Assembly: GCA_963738205.1 (NCBI GenBank)
Contig: CAVTVQ010000009.1
Span: 186,001 to 250,000 of the forward strand
Length of the DNA stretch: 64,000 nt
Direction of reading: 5' to 3'
Origin: DATFQE01 sp963738205
GTDB lineage: Bacteria; Actinomycetota; Thermoleophilia; Gaiellales; Gaiellaceae
In this document: positions 18,044-26,480 of the stretch, piece by piece
Position numbering within the stretch: position 1 is the first letter of the stretch
Layout: the number at the start of each line of letters is the position of its first letter
Program-made: the position numbers and the translations under genes
Notes under the pieces: generated by a model
Seen by the model: only the letters and a program-made list of their open reading frames with translations
What the model was told of the DNA's origin: nothing
The model's database searches: none

Positions 18044-19047
18044 GCACGCAGAACCGGCGCGTCACGATGGTGTCGCGCCCGACGGGGTTCCCGACCGGGG
18101 AGGACTTCGCGGTCGACGAGACGGAGGTCGGCGAGCCCGGGCCCGGCGAGCTGCTCGTGCGCAACTTGTGGGTCTCGGTCGATCCGTACCAGCGCGGCCG
18201 CATGAGCACCGCGCGCTCGTACGCGAAGGGGCTCGAGCTCGGCGACGTGATGACCGCACAGGCGGTCGGCGAGGTCGTCGAGGGCAACGACCCGCGCTAT
18301 TCGCCCGGCGATCTCGTGGTCGGTCAGCTCGGTTGGCAGGACTACGCGGTGACGCGCGCCGGCTCGGTGCGACGCGTCCCCGAGTTCCTCGACCCTCCGA
18401 CGCTCGCGCTCCATGCGGTGGGGGCGACCGGCTTCACCGCCTACTTCGGCCTGCTCGACGTCGGGCGGCCCAAGCCGGGCGACACAGTCGTCGTGTCGGG
18501 GGCCGCGGGCGCGGTTGGCCAGATCGTCGGCCAGCTGGCCAAGATCGCGGGCTGCCGCACTGTTGGGATCGCCGGCGGGCCGGAGAAGTGCAAGGACTGC
18601 CAACTGCACGGCTACGACGTGGGCATCGACTACAAGGGCGAAGACTTCCGCGCCGCGCTCAAGGATGCGTGCCCCGACGGCGTCGACGTCTTCTTCGACA
18701 ACGTGGGCGGTGAGATCCTCCAGGCGGTCGTGTCACGGCTGAACGTGGGCGCGCGGATCGTGATCTGCGGCCAGATCTCGCAGTACAACCGCGAGCGGCA
18801 CGAGCCGACGTTCGCTCCAGGGGCGCTGATCGTCTACCGGGCGCGGATGGAGGGCTTCCTCGTCAACGACTACGCCCACCGCTTCGAGGAGGCGGCCGTG
18901 CGGCTGGCGAAGTGGGTCGCCGAGGGCAAGATCAAGTGGACGGAGCACGTCACCGAGGGCCTCGAGAACGCCCCGAACGCCTTCATCGGCATGCTCAACG
19001 GCGAGAACCGCGGCAAGGCCCTGGTCAAGGTCGCCGACCGCAGCTGA
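18028..19047 (+). CDS. NADP-dependent MDR oxidoreductase (CurA/leukotriene-dehydrogenase-like)
   Basis: A 339-residue zinc-free medium-chain reductase. It has the N-terminal VSVDPYQRGRMS segment, ATGFTAYFGLLDVG, the nucleotide motif VSGAAGAVGQIVGQLA and the family marker FFDNVGGEIL. Members reduce the double bond of enones or enals with NADPH. The ATG at 18028 follows a GAAGGAGGGG ribosome site located inside the end of the acyl-CoA dehydrogenase gene, so the two are co-translated. It is followed by the first stop-associated palindrome. Confidence 0.9.
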   Translation: MALQVGTQNRRVTMVSRPTGFPTGEDFAVDETEVGEPGPGELLVRNLWVSVDPYQRGRMSTARSYAKGLELGDVMTAQAVGEVVEGNDPRYSPGDLVVGQLGWQDYAVTRAGSVRRVPEFLDPPTLALHAVGATGFTAYFGLLDVGRPKPGDTVVVSGAAGAVGQIVGQLAKIAGCRTVGIAGGPEKCKDCQLHGYDVGIDYKGEDFRAALKDACPDGVDVFFDNVGGEILQAVVSRLNVGARIVICGQISQYNRERHEPTFAPGALIVYRARMEGFLVNDYAHRFEEAAVRLAKWVAEGKIKWTEHVTEGLENAPNAFIGMLNGENRGKALVKVADRS

Positions 19048-19065
19048 GGGGCGCTTCCCGGTCCT

Positions 19066-19082
19066 AGTAACACTGTGTTACT
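19066..19082. repeat. stop-codon palindrome, copy 1
   Basis: Perfect inverted repeat AGTAACACTGTGTTACT between two convergent genes. On the minus strand the TAA stop of the 19078-19386 gene lies inside it (AAG-TAA-CAC). As RNA it can form a 6-bp stem around a 5-nt loop, without a T run. The same sequence occurs at 19445, 27885 and 27942. Confidence 0.9.
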
Positions 19083-19386
19083 TGGGGTGGTAACGGCGGC
19101 TGATGTCGGGCAGCGGGATGCCGGCCGCGTGGTCGATGAGCGCCTCCGGCGGACGGGCGCGCGCCATCACGTCGAGTAGCACGCTAGCGGTGCTCGGGCC
19201 ACGACGAGCGCGTCGGGATTCGTGGACGAGCACACGGATGCGCTGGTAGCTCGGGCGTGTGTAGCCGTGCCGCTCCGCCTCGGACGCTACGCGGCGGTAC
19301 GTCTCGGCGATCGGGACGGTCCGGTCATCGAAGCGCACGAGCGCCTCGAGCACACGGCGAGGGATGCGCGGAGCTGCGGCGGACAC
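19078..19386 (-). CDS. small HTH-like protein flanked by two palindromes
   Basis: A 102-residue basic protein, GTG start. I do not recognise a named family. The central part (PIAETYRRVASEAERH, then TRPSYQRIRVLVHE) has the rhythm of a helix-turn-helix, so DNA binding is plausible. The gene is bracketed by palindrome copies at 19066-19082 (containing its own stop codon) and 19445-19463 (59 bp before its start, at the end of the upstream thioesterase gene). A link between the protein and the palindrome, as regulator or as a repeat-mobilising factor, is a guess from position only. Confidence 0.55.
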   Translation of the reverse strand: MSAAAPRIPRRVLEALVRFDDRTVPIAETYRRVASEAERHGYTRPSYQRIRVLVHESRRARRGPSTASVLLDVMARARPPEALIDHAAGIPLPDISRRYHPK

Positions 19387-19444
19387 AAACCGAGTGTCGC
19401 CTCAACGCACACCGAAAACGTCACGACTGTGTGCCTCTCAATCC

Positions 19445-19463
19445 AAGTAACACTGTGTTACTT
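19445..19463. repeat. stop-codon palindrome, copy 2
   Basis: Perfect inverted repeat AAGTAACACTGTGTTACTT. On the minus strand it holds the final Lys codon and TAA stop of the thioesterase gene. It lies upstream of the small HTH-like gene. Confidence 0.9.
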
Positions 19464-19871
19464 GCCCCGGAGCACCTGGGTGCAGCGGGCGCTCGCGAGA
19501 TGCGTGCCCTCGGCGTCGTACAGCTCTCCCGCGCAGAAGACCACCCGGCGCGTCTTGCGCACGACGCGGCCGTCGGCGCGCAGCGGGCCTGGGCGGGCCG
19601 AGCGCATGAACTCCACGCGCAGGTCGGCGGTGAGGAACGATTCGCCCGCTTCCAGCACGGTGGCACAGGCGCCGCCCATCGCCGTGTCGAGCACCGTGCC
19701 GACGAGACCGCCGTGGACGATCGAGCCGTCGCCGTCCGGGAACGTGTAGTCCTCGGTGGCGTTCCATTCGATCTCCATCCGGCCCGGCTCGGTCAGCGTC
19801 CGCCGGTAGCCGAGCGTCCGCCACACGTGCGGGCCGCCGGGCCGTAGCTCCTCCCACGGGCCGTCGCTCAT
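19458..19871 (-). CDS. PaaI-type hotdog thioesterase
   Basis: A 137-residue hotdog-fold protein of the PaaI/YdiI thioesterase group. It has the catalytic segment SIVHGGLVGTVLDTAMG, the LRVEFMRSA strand that follows, and a C-terminal SARCTQVLRGK. It would hydrolyse acyl-CoA thioesters, for example to recover CoA. The ATG at 19871 overlaps the stop of the SDR gene (ATGA). Its stop codon lies within a palindromic repeat that may act as its terminator. Confidence 0.87.
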   Translation of the reverse strand: MSDGPWEELRPGGPHVWRTLGYRRTLTEPGRMEIEWNATEDYTFPDGDGSIVHGGLVGTVLDTAMGGACATVLEAGESFLTADLRVEFMRSARPGPLRADGRVVRKTRRVVFCAGELYDAEGTHLASARCTQVLRGK

Positions 19872-20524
19872 GCCGTCTCGAAGAAGCGGTGGAACGCGTG
19901 CTTCTCGGGAGCGCGTCCCGGCAGACACGTCCACGCCTGGCCGGTCGAGCCGTCATGCACAGCAGTGAGGACCGCGTCCGCGATCTCCTCTGCCGTCAGC
20001 AGGTCGATGCCCGCCTCGCGAACGCGCTCACGCATCGCGCCCAGCATCGGCGTGTCGACGATCGCAGGGCAGACGGCGTTGATCCGGATCCCCCGTTCTG
20101 CCAGTTGCGGGGCGACCGACCGCATGAAGCCGACGACGAAGTGCTTCGTCCCGGCGTAGATCGGATCGGTCGCCATCGTCGTGAGACCGGCGAGCGACGC
20201 CGTCACGACGATCGCGCCTCCCTCACGCATCACCTGCGCCATCCGGCGCACGCCGAGGACCACCCCGTCGACATTGGTCGCGAGCATGCGCCTGTACTCG
20301 TCGTCGGACAGCTCACGAACATCCTCGAGTCCGGTCACGATGCCGGCGTTCAGGCAGGCCAGGTCGACAGCGCCGACCGACTCCCACGCCGCCGCCTCGG
20401 ATACGTCGAAGCCCTCCGTCAGGTCGAGGACGGTCACGCGCGCGCCGTCGTCCTCGAGCCGCTCCACGATCGCCGCGCCGATCCCCGAGGCCCCGCCCGT
20501 CACGAGCGCCGTCTCAGGGAACAA
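19868..20524 (-). CDS. SDR-family oxidoreductase
   Basis: A 218-residue short-chain dehydrogenase: TGGASGIG cofactor motif, LNAGI, the Ser of VVTASLAGLTTMATD and YAGTKHF. It is slightly shorter than usual SDRs, having lost part of the region between the cofactor-binding strands. TTG start at 20524, with an 11-bp overlap into the preceding quinone-oxidoreductase-like gene. Its role is probably 3-hydroxyacyl or alcohol oxidation, judged only from the surrounding acyl-CoA genes. Confidence 0.87.
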   Translation of the reverse strand: MFPETALVTGGASGIGAAIVERLEDDGARVTVLDLTEGFDVSEAAAWESVGAVDLACLNAGIVTGLEDVRELSDDEYRRMLATNVDGVVLGVRRMAQVMREGGAIVVTASLAGLTTMATDPIYAGTKHFVVGFMRSVAPQLAERGIRINAVCPAIVDTPMLGAMRERVREAGIDLLTAEEIADAVLTAVHDGSTGQAWTCLPGRAPEKHAFHRFFETA

Positions 20525-21431
20525 GGACGACCTTGCCGACGCTCTTGCGCTCCTCGATCAGCCGATGGGCCGCGGGCGCCTCGTCGAGCGGGAACGTCGC
20601 GCCGACCAGCGGCTTCACCGCGCCTTGCTCCCACAATGCGAGCAGCTCGCGCGTTGCCTCCTTGACCACGTCGGGCCGCAGCTTCATCAGGCGCCCCAGG
20701 TAGAAGCCCTGCAGGCACAGGTTGCGACCCACCATCAGCGCGGTGTCCAGCGGCTCCCACCAGCCGTCGGCGAAGCCGATCCCGACCACGACGCCGAGCG
20801 GATTCAACACCCCGATGCTCCGCTTGAACACGTCGCCTCCGACGGCGTCCATCACCACGTCGGCCTGCACGCGGTCGGTGAACTCGTCGTAGCCGTACGC
20901 CTCGTCCGCACCGAGCTCGAGCGCGACCTTCCGCTTGTCCTCCGAGCTCGCGGTCGCGACGACGTTCGCCCCCAGCTGCTTGGCGAGCTGCACGGACGCG
21001 GAGCCGACGCCGCCCGCGGCGGCGTGGACGAGCACCGTCGTGCCGGGGCCGACCCGGGTCAGCCGGGTCAGCGGGATGTAGGCCGTCAGGAACGTGGTCA
21101 GAAACGACGCGCCCTCCTCGAACGACGCCGACTCCGGCAACGGCACCAGCCACTCCTCGTCAGCGGTCGTCAGCTCGGAGTAGCCGCCGGCCGCGCCTGA
21201 CGCCGTCATCACGCGCCGCCCGTCCACCTCGCCGGCGACCTCGTGGCCCAGGACGGTGGGCAGCGTCGGTGCCTGCGGATACCGCCCCTGCCGCACGAGC
21301 ACGTCGGCGAAGTTGACGCCGGCCGCGCGCACGCGCAGTAGGACCTGCCCCTCCGCCGGCTCGGGATCGGGCAGGTCCGCGAGCTCGAGCTGCTCGGGCC
21401 CGCCCGGCTCGCGCAGGAGGATTGCGCGCAA
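20514..21431 (-). CDS. NADPH:quinone-reductase-like MDR oxidoreductase
   Basis: A 305-residue zinc-free MDR protein (QOR family). It has the opening RAILLREPGGPEQLEL, the GVNFADVLVRQGRYP segment, nucleotide motif VHAAAGGVGSASVQLAKQLG and MDAVGGDVF. Members reduce quinones or enones with NADPH. The C-terminal FPLDEAPAAHRLIEERKSVGKVVL is typical. It lies 4 bp downstream of the acyl-CoA ligase gene in the same direction, so the two are likely one operon with the SDR and thioesterase. Confidence 0.9.
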   Translation of the reverse strand: MRAILLREPGGPEQLELADLPDPEPAEGQVLLRVRAAGVNFADVLVRQGRYPQAPTLPTVLGHEVAGEVDGRRVMTASGAAGGYSELTTADEEWLVPLPESASFEEGASFLTTFLTAYIPLTRLTRVGPGTTVLVHAAAGGVGSASVQLAKQLGANVVATASSEDKRKVALELGADEAYGYDEFTDRVQADVVMDAVGGDVFKRSIGVLNPLGVVVGIGFADGWWEPLDTALMVGRNLCLQGFYLGRLMKLRPDVVKEATRELLALWEQGAVKPLVGATFPLDEAPAAHRLIEERKSVGKVVLVP

Positions 21432-21435
21432 CGCG

Positions 21436-23037
21436 CTAGGCCTCGACGCGGTCCTGTGCGAACTGCTCGCGCAGCGCCGTCTTCTTGAACTTCCCGACGG
21501 AGGTCTTCGGGATCTCGTCCACGAACTCGAAGCGGTCGGGCAGCCACCACTTGGCGAACTTCGGCGCCAGGTGCTCGCGGAGCTGCTGTTCGGTCGCGCT
21601 CTGGCCCTCCTTGAGCACGATCGCCGCGAGCGGCCGCTCGGCCCACTTCTCGTCCGGAATCGCGATCACGGCTGCCTCGGCCACCGCCGGATGGGACATG
21701 AGCGCGTTCTCCACCTCGACCGACGAGATCCACTCGCCGCCCGACTTGATCACGTCCTTCGAGCGGTCCTTGATCTGGATGAAGCCGCGGGGGTGCATCG
21801 AGACGATGTCGCCCGTCTTGAACCAGCCGTCGTCGGTCCAGCGGTCGGCCTGGGTCTCGTCCTCGTAGTAGCCGGCCGCGACCCAGGGGCCCCGCACCTC
21901 GAGCTCGCCCATCGACTCGCCGTCCCACGGCACCTCCTCGTCGCCGGCGCGCACCCGCAGCTCCACGAACGGCAGGGCCACGCCGGCCATGGCCACGAAG
22001 TCGAACTGCGTGTCCTGGTCGGCCTCCGCCAGATCGCCGATGAAGTCCGTCACGGACGCGACCGGCGAGGTCTCGGTCATCCCCCAGCCCTGAACGACAC
22101 TGAGACCGTGGCGCTCCTTGTAGGCGGCGATCATCGCGCGCGGCACGGCGGAGCCGCCCACGAGCATGCCCTTCATGTGCGAGAGATCCCACTTGCCCGG
22201 GTTCGCGTCCAGCAGCTGCAGCATCCCGAGCCAGATGGTCGGGACGCCGGCCGTCCAGGTCACCTTTTCGGCGACGAAGTCCTCGAGCAGGCTCTCGGGG
22301 TCGAGGAACGGGCCGGGGAAGACCAGCTTCGTGCCGAGCATCGCGGCGAGGTACGGATAGCCCCAGGCGTTGGCGTGGAACATCGGCACGACCGGGAGGA
22401 GCGTGTCGTTGTGCGCGACGCGGAGCCCGAGCGGCGAGGTGGTCGCGACACCGAGCGCGTGCAGGACGGTCGAGCGGTGCGAGTAGACCACGCCCTTGCA
22501 GCGGCCGGTCGTGCCGCTGGTGAAGCACATGGCAGCCGCGGCGCGCTCGTCCAGCTCCGGGTCGGCCCAGTCGTCGGCGCTCGCACTGTCGAGGAACTCC
22601 TCGTAGCCGTCTTCGACGACGATCACGTGCTCGATCGTCGTCTGATCGGCGAACTGGTCGAGGAGCGGCAGCAGGCTCTTGTCGACGATGACGGCCTTGT
22701 CGTCGGCGTGGTTGGCGATGTAGGCGAGATCGCTCGGGTGCAGCCGCAGGTTGAGCGTATGCAGGACGAAACCGCCGCACGGGATGCCGAAGTAGGCCTC
22801 GAGGTGCTGGTAGTGGTTCCAGCACAGGGTGGCGACGCGGTCTCCGGGCTTCAGGCCCAGCTTCTGCAGCGCTACCGCCAGCTGCTTGGCCCGGCGGGCC
22901 ATGTCGCGGTAGGTGTAGCGGTGGAAGCTCCGGTCCGGCATGCGCGTGACGATCTCCTTGTCGCCGAAGAACGTCTCCGCGCGCCGCAGGATCGGCGGCA
23001 GCGTGAGCTGGTAGTCGTCCATCATCAGGCCCTGCAT
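21436..23037 (-). CDS. long-chain-type acyl-CoA ligase (AMP-forming)
   Basis: A 533-residue adenylate-forming ligase. P-loop-like CFTSGTTGRCKGVVYSH (A3), QGWGMTETSP (A5), the GWFKTGDIV motif (A7), KDRSKDVIKSGGEWIS (A8) and PKTSVGKFKKTALRE with the catalytic Lys (A10) are all present. It activates a fatty or aromatic acid with ATP and CoA and so feeds the acyl-CoA dehydrogenases. The N-terminus resembles the medium-chain FadD group of Actinobacteria. A GGAGGG ribosome site precedes the ATG; the upstream gap carries a GCGA microsatellite. Confidence 0.92.
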   Translation of the reverse strand: MQGLMMDDYQLTLPPILRRAETFFGDKEIVTRMPDRSFHRYTYRDMARRAKQLAVALQKLGLKPGDRVATLCWNHYQHLEAYFGIPCGGFVLHTLNLRLHPSDLAYIANHADDKAVIVDKSLLPLLDQFADQTTIEHVIVVEDGYEEFLDSASADDWADPELDERAAAAMCFTSGTTGRCKGVVYSHRSTVLHALGVATTSPLGLRVAHNDTLLPVVPMFHANAWGYPYLAAMLGTKLVFPGPFLDPESLLEDFVAEKVTWTAGVPTIWLGMLQLLDANPGKWDLSHMKGMLVGGSAVPRAMIAAYKERHGLSVVQGWGMTETSPVASVTDFIGDLAEADQDTQFDFVAMAGVALPFVELRVRAGDEEVPWDGESMGELEVRGPWVAAGYYEDETQADRWTDDGWFKTGDIVSMHPRGFIQIKDRSKDVIKSGGEWISSVEVENALMSHPAVAEAAVIAIPDEKWAERPLAAIVLKEGQSATEQQLREHLAPKFAKWWLPDRFEFVDEIPKTSVGKFKKTALREQFAQDRVEA

Positions 23038-23093
23038 TCGTCCCTCCTCGCTTGCTCGCTCGCTCGAATCGTCCCTGATCGCAGTCGGCGCTG

Positions 23094-23894
23094 CTAGTCC
23101 CGTAGCAGCAGACGGTCGAACAGGCGGTCGCGCGCGCGGGCCGGCAGCCGCTCGATGCCGGCGCGGATACGCGCGTCGCGCCCGACCAGCGAGCGCGTCC
23201 GCGGCCGGCCGGCGGTCAGCGCCGCCTCGATCACGCGGGCGACGGCTTCGGGTGGCGCGCCTGCCGCGCCGCGCTTGGCTGCGATCCGCCTGAACGCGGC
23301 GATTCGCCCGCCGTAGAGGTCGCCCGCACGGTCGTCGGCTGCGAGCAGCTCGTCAGCCTTTTCGCCGCCGCGCGTCCAGATCGGCGTGCGGATGGTGCCC
23401 GGCTCCACGATCGAGATCTCGACGCCCCACGGGCGCAGCTCGAGCCGCAGCGAGTCGGCGACCGCCTCCAGCGCGTGCTTGGACGCGGCGTAGGGGCCGA
23501 GGAACGGCAGGGCGCTCTTCCCGGCGATCGAGCCGACGAAGACGATGCGCCCGCGCGCGGCGCGGATCGCCGGCAGGAACGCCTGCGTGACGGCGATCTG
23601 GCCGACCACGTTCACTTCGAGCTGGTGCCGCAGCTCGTCGAGCGGGACGAACTCGAGCGGCATGGCGATCGCGATCCCGGCGTTGTTGACGAGCCCGTCG
23701 AGCCGCTCGACACCGGCGGCGGCCGCTGCGATCTGCTCGGCGTCCGTGACGTCGAGCAGCACCTCCTCGGTACCTGCGGGCGCGTCGCCGGCGCGCCGTA
23801 CGCCTGCCAGCACGCGCCAGCCAGACCGGGCGAGCTGAGTGGCCGTCGCCGCGCCGATCCCGGACGACGCGCCCGTGACGAGCGCCGTCCTCAC
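23094..23894 (-). CDS. SDR-family oxidoreductase
   Basis: A 266-residue classical SDR: TGASSGIG, NNAGIAIAMPLEF, FVGSIAGKSALPFLGPYAASKHALE (catalytic Ser, Tyr, Lys), and a C-terminal basic segment (RTRSLVGRDARIRAG) like that of SDRs acting on long-chain or retinol/steroid-like substrates. GTG at 23894 overlaps the stop of the R2lox gene. It is the last gene of the R2lox/acyl-CoA dehydrogenase operon, so it may process the R2lox or dehydrogenase product. Confidence 0.87.
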   Translation of the reverse strand: MRTALVTGASSGIGAATATQLARSGWRVLAGVRRAGDAPAGTEEVLLDVTDAEQIAAAAAGVERLDGLVNNAGIAIAMPLEFVPLDELRHQLEVNVVGQIAVTQAFLPAIRAARGRIVFVGSIAGKSALPFLGPYAASKHALEAVADSLRLELRPWGVEISIVEPGTIRTPIWTRGGEKADELLAADDRAGDLYGGRIAAFRRIAAKRGAAGAPPEAVARVIEAALTAGRPRTRSLVGRDARIRAGIERLPARARDRLFDRLLLRD

Positions 23895-24757
23895 TGCACG
23901 AGCTCCTCGTGCGCCGCACCGCGCCGGACGCGGTCGAGCCGCTTCTCGAACTGACTCTTCGCGAACGCGGACAGCTCCTCCAGCCGGACGCCGAACGGCG
24001 AGACGGGCCCGTAGCCGGCGAACGTCTCCTCGATGAACGCGAGCGCGGCCGGCAACAGCTCGGCCATTCGCGCCTCGGCGATCGCCCACAGCCGCGGATC
24101 GTCGACGACCAGGCGCGAGAGCAGGTGCACGCCGTAGGCGATGTGCCGCGACTCGTCCCGCTTCACGTAGCCGATGCCCTCGCGCAGCCCGGGCAGGAGG
24201 TCGCGGCGCTGCAGCGCCAGGAAGTAGCTCTGGTAGCCGGTCTCGGCCAGCACGCCCTCGACGATCATGTTGTAGGTCGCGACGGCACGGATCTGCGCCT
24301 CGGGCGAGCGGTCGTCCCGGAGCGCTCCCATCGCGGCGGGCAGCTCGTCGTAGAAGATCGTGCGGTAGCTGGGCGTGTGGAAGCCGTGGAGGTCGCCGTC
24401 GGCGCCGCACACCTGGTCGAGGAAGCGGCGGAAGAACTCGACGTGCTTGCCCTCCTCGAACAGGAAAGTCGTGAGGAACAGCTCCTCCTCGACGCGGCCC
24501 TCCTCGGCCACGACCATGATCAGCGGCAGCAGATCGAGTGTGACGCTCTCCTCGCCGGCCTGGAAGAGCGACGTCATCTGCAGGATCGCGCCCTGCTCGT
24601 CGGGACCCATCAGCTCCCACTCGGCGCGGTCGCGGGTGAAGTCGAGCTCGGCCGGATCCCAGGTACCGAGCCGCTTCGCCTTCTGGTACAGGCGCATCGG
24701 CAGCGAGTCGAAGTCGAGCCCTCCGGGGCTGGTCGTCCGGAACGCGGTGCGGCTCAA
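23891..24757 (-). CDS. R2-like ligand-binding oxidase (R2lox)
   Basis: A 288-residue ferritin-like helical oxidase. From the TTG at 24757 the expected metal ligands are all present: Glu69, Glu102, His105, Glu167, Glu202 and His205. Val72 and Tyr162 match the pair that forms the Val-Tyr ether cross-link in studied R2lox proteins. Known members hold a Mn/Fe cofactor and a bound long-chain fatty acid, and their physiological reaction is unsettled. Here the gene is coupled to acyl-CoA dehydrogenase genes through TTGA and GTGA overlaps, suggesting oxidation of an acyl substrate. It is distinct from ribonucleotide reductase R2. Confidence 0.92.
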   Translation of the reverse strand: MSRTAFRTTSPGGLDFDSLPMRLYQKAKRLGTWDPAELDFTRDRAEWELMGPDEQGAILQMTSLFQAGEESVTLDLLPLIMVVAEEGRVEEELFLTTFLFEEGKHVEFFRRFLDQVCGADGDLHGFHTPSYRTIFYDELPAAMGALRDDRSPEAQIRAVATYNMIVEGVLAETGYQSYFLALQRRDLLPGLREGIGYVKRDESRHIAYGVHLLSRLVVDDPRLWAIAEARMAELLPAALAFIEETFAGYGPVSPFGVRLEELSAFAKSQFEKRLDRVRRGAAHEELVQ

Positions 24758-25368
24758 TCGAGCAGCCAAGCGGCGACGTCGGCCCGCTGCGCGCGCGGGT
24801 AGCCGCCGTACGCCTCGATCCAGAGCGCCCGCTTGTAGTACTCGTGGAGCACGTGCTCCCAGGTGAACCCGATGCCGCCGTGCACCTGGATCGAGCGCTC
24901 GCAGGCCGTGACGGCCGCCTCGCTCGCGAAGGCCTTCGCCGCGGCGACGGCGATCGGCGTCTGCTCGTCGTCCTCGGCCACGCACCAGGCGGCCCAGTAC
25001 GCCAGCGAACGCGCGAGCTCGGTCTCCACGTACGTGTCCGCGAGCGCGTGCGAGACCGCCTGGTAGACACCGATCTTGCGGCCGAACTGCTCGCGGTCCT
25101 TGGCGTACTCGACGCCGAGGTCGAGCGCCTTCTGCGCGATCCCGACCGCCTCGAGGGCCAGCGCTGCCAGCCGCTCGTGCTCCGGGCGCGACTCGTCGAA
25201 GAGCGACTCGCCGAGACCCGCGCGACCGGCCTCCTCGAACAGGACCGCCTGGTCGACGAAGCCGAGCTCCGCGGCGGCGATGTCGTCCCGGCTCCAGCCG
25301 CCGTTGCCGAGCGCGTCGCGCGCCTCGCGGCGGAGCAGCTCCTGTTCCTCGGTGAAGGCGAACTGCAT
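24754..25368 (-). CDS. miniature acyl-CoA dehydrogenase homologue lacking the middle domain
   Basis: Only 204 residues, against about 380 for the family. The start (FTEEQELLRREARDAL) matches the N-terminal helices. After ~70 residues the sequence jumps to the C-terminal helical domain (AVGIAQKALDLGVEYAKDREQFGRKIG ... SIQVHGGIGFTWEH). The FAD-contacting beta domain and the catalytic Glu motif are missing, yet the frame is clean. It overlaps the full-length dehydrogenase by ATGA at 25368. The likely role is a non-catalytic partner subunit in a heteromeric enzyme, as in actinobacterial sterol FadE pairs; that is inference. Confidence 0.8.
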   Translation of the reverse strand: MQFAFTEEQELLRREARDALGNGGWSRDDIAAAELGFVDQAVLFEEAGRAGLGESLFDESRPEHERLAALALEAVGIAQKALDLGVEYAKDREQFGRKIGVYQAVSHALADTYVETELARSLAYWAAWCVAEDDEQTPIAVAAAKAFASEAAVTACERSIQVHGGIGFTWEHVLHEYYKRALWIEAYGGYPRAQRADVAAWLLD

Positions 25369-26462
25369 CAGCGGCTCCTCGGGAGTCCGAGCACCCGCTC
25401 GGCGATGATGTTGCGGAGGATCTCGGACGTGCCGGCCTCGATCGTGTTGCCGCGGCTGCGCAGCTGCTGGTGGCGCCAGTAGCCGTCGTCTTCGCCCTCG
25501 AGGATCTCCATCGCGAGCTTCGTCAGCCGCTGATTCGCCTCGGACCAGGCGAGCTTGACCGCCGAGCCCTCCGGCCCCGGGATGCCGGTCTGCATCAGCG
25601 ACGTCAGCGAGCGGTAGTTCGTCATCTTCAGCGCCTGCTGGACGATCCACTCACGTGCGATCCGGTCGCGGACGATCGCGTCGTGGCCGTTCCTGGCCTT
25701 GGCAAGCTCGGTCAGCTTGTTGACCTGCGACTCGAGCACGCCGCTGAGCGCGAAGCCGAGCGTGCCGCGCTCGTGCAGGAGCGTGGTCATCGCGACCTGC
25801 CAGCCGCCGCCGATCTCGCCGAGCAGGTTCTCACGCGGCACTTCGACGTCGCTCAGGAAGATCTCGTTGAACTCGGCCTCGCCGGTGATCTGCTTGAGCG
25901 GCCGCACCTCCACGCCGGGGCTCTTCATGTCGACGATCAGGTAGGTGAGGCCGGCGTGGCGCTCGGAGTCGGGATCGCTGCGGCCGACGAGGATGCAGTG
26001 GTCGGCGATGTGGGCGAACGACGACCAGACCTTCTGGCCGGTGACGACGAACGCGTCGTCGCCGACGTCGATCTTCGTCCGCACCGCAGAGAGGTCGGAG
26101 CCCGCGCCCGGCTCCGAGAACCCCTGGCACCAGATCTCGTCGGCCGAGACGATCTTCGGCAGGTAGCGCTTCTTCTGCTCCTCGGTGCCGTACGCCATGA
26201 TCGTCGGGCCGGCCATGCCCAGGCCGATCACGCCCATGTGCTGCGGCGCGCCGGCGCGCGCGAACTCCTCGAGCACGATCGCCTGATGGCTGTAGGGCGC
26301 GCTCTTGCCGCCGTACTCCTCGGGCCAGGTCAGGCCCGCGTAGCCCGCGTCGTAGAGCTTGCGGCTCCACTCGCGCTGGTCGCCGGCAGGGAGATTCTGC
26401 TCGAGCCAGGCGCGAACCTCGGCGCGGAAGGCGGCCTCGTCGGGGCTGTCTCGCAAGTCCAT
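25368..26462 (-). CDS. acyl-CoA dehydrogenase
   Basis: A 364-residue acyl-CoA dehydrogenase with WCQGFSEPGAGSDL, VTGQKVWSSFAHIAD, EFNEIFLSDVEVP and the C-terminal EAGTSEILRNIIAERVLGLPR that carries the catalytic acid area. The N-terminus (FRAEVRAWLEQNLP ... GLTWPEEYGG) is of the FadE17/ChsE-like type, whose partners are often a second, degenerate subunit; the downstream mini-dehydrogenase fits that. It starts at ATG 26462 with a TATAGG -10 box 9 nt upstream, so it is probably leaderless and heads the four-gene R2lox operon. Confidence 0.9.
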   Translation of the reverse strand: MDLRDSPDEAAFRAEVRAWLEQNLPAGDQREWSRKLYDAGYAGLTWPEEYGGKSAPYSHQAIVLEEFARAGAPQHMGVIGLGMAGPTIMAYGTEEQKKRYLPKIVSADEIWCQGFSEPGAGSDLSAVRTKIDVGDDAFVVTGQKVWSSFAHIADHCILVGRSDPDSERHAGLTYLIVDMKSPGVEVRPLKQITGEAEFNEIFLSDVEVPRENLLGEIGGGWQVAMTTLLHERGTLGFALSGVLESQVNKLTELAKARNGHDAIVRDRIAREWIVQQALKMTNYRSLTSLMQTGIPGPEGSAVKLAWSEANQRLTKLAMEILEGEDDGYWRHQQLRSRGNTIEAGTSEILRNIIAERVLGLPRSR

Positions 26463-26480
26463 GGCGCTTAGCCTATAACC
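26463..26480. promoter_or_regulatory. 18-bp divergent promoter
   Basis: The whole gap between two divergent acyl-CoA dehydrogenase genes. Minus strand: TATAGG (26477-26472), 9 nt before ATG. Plus strand: TAGCCT (26469-26474), 6 nt before GTG. Both -10 boxes overlap, so RNA polymerase binding in one direction would exclude the other. Neither side has room for a ribosome site. Confidence 0.5.
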
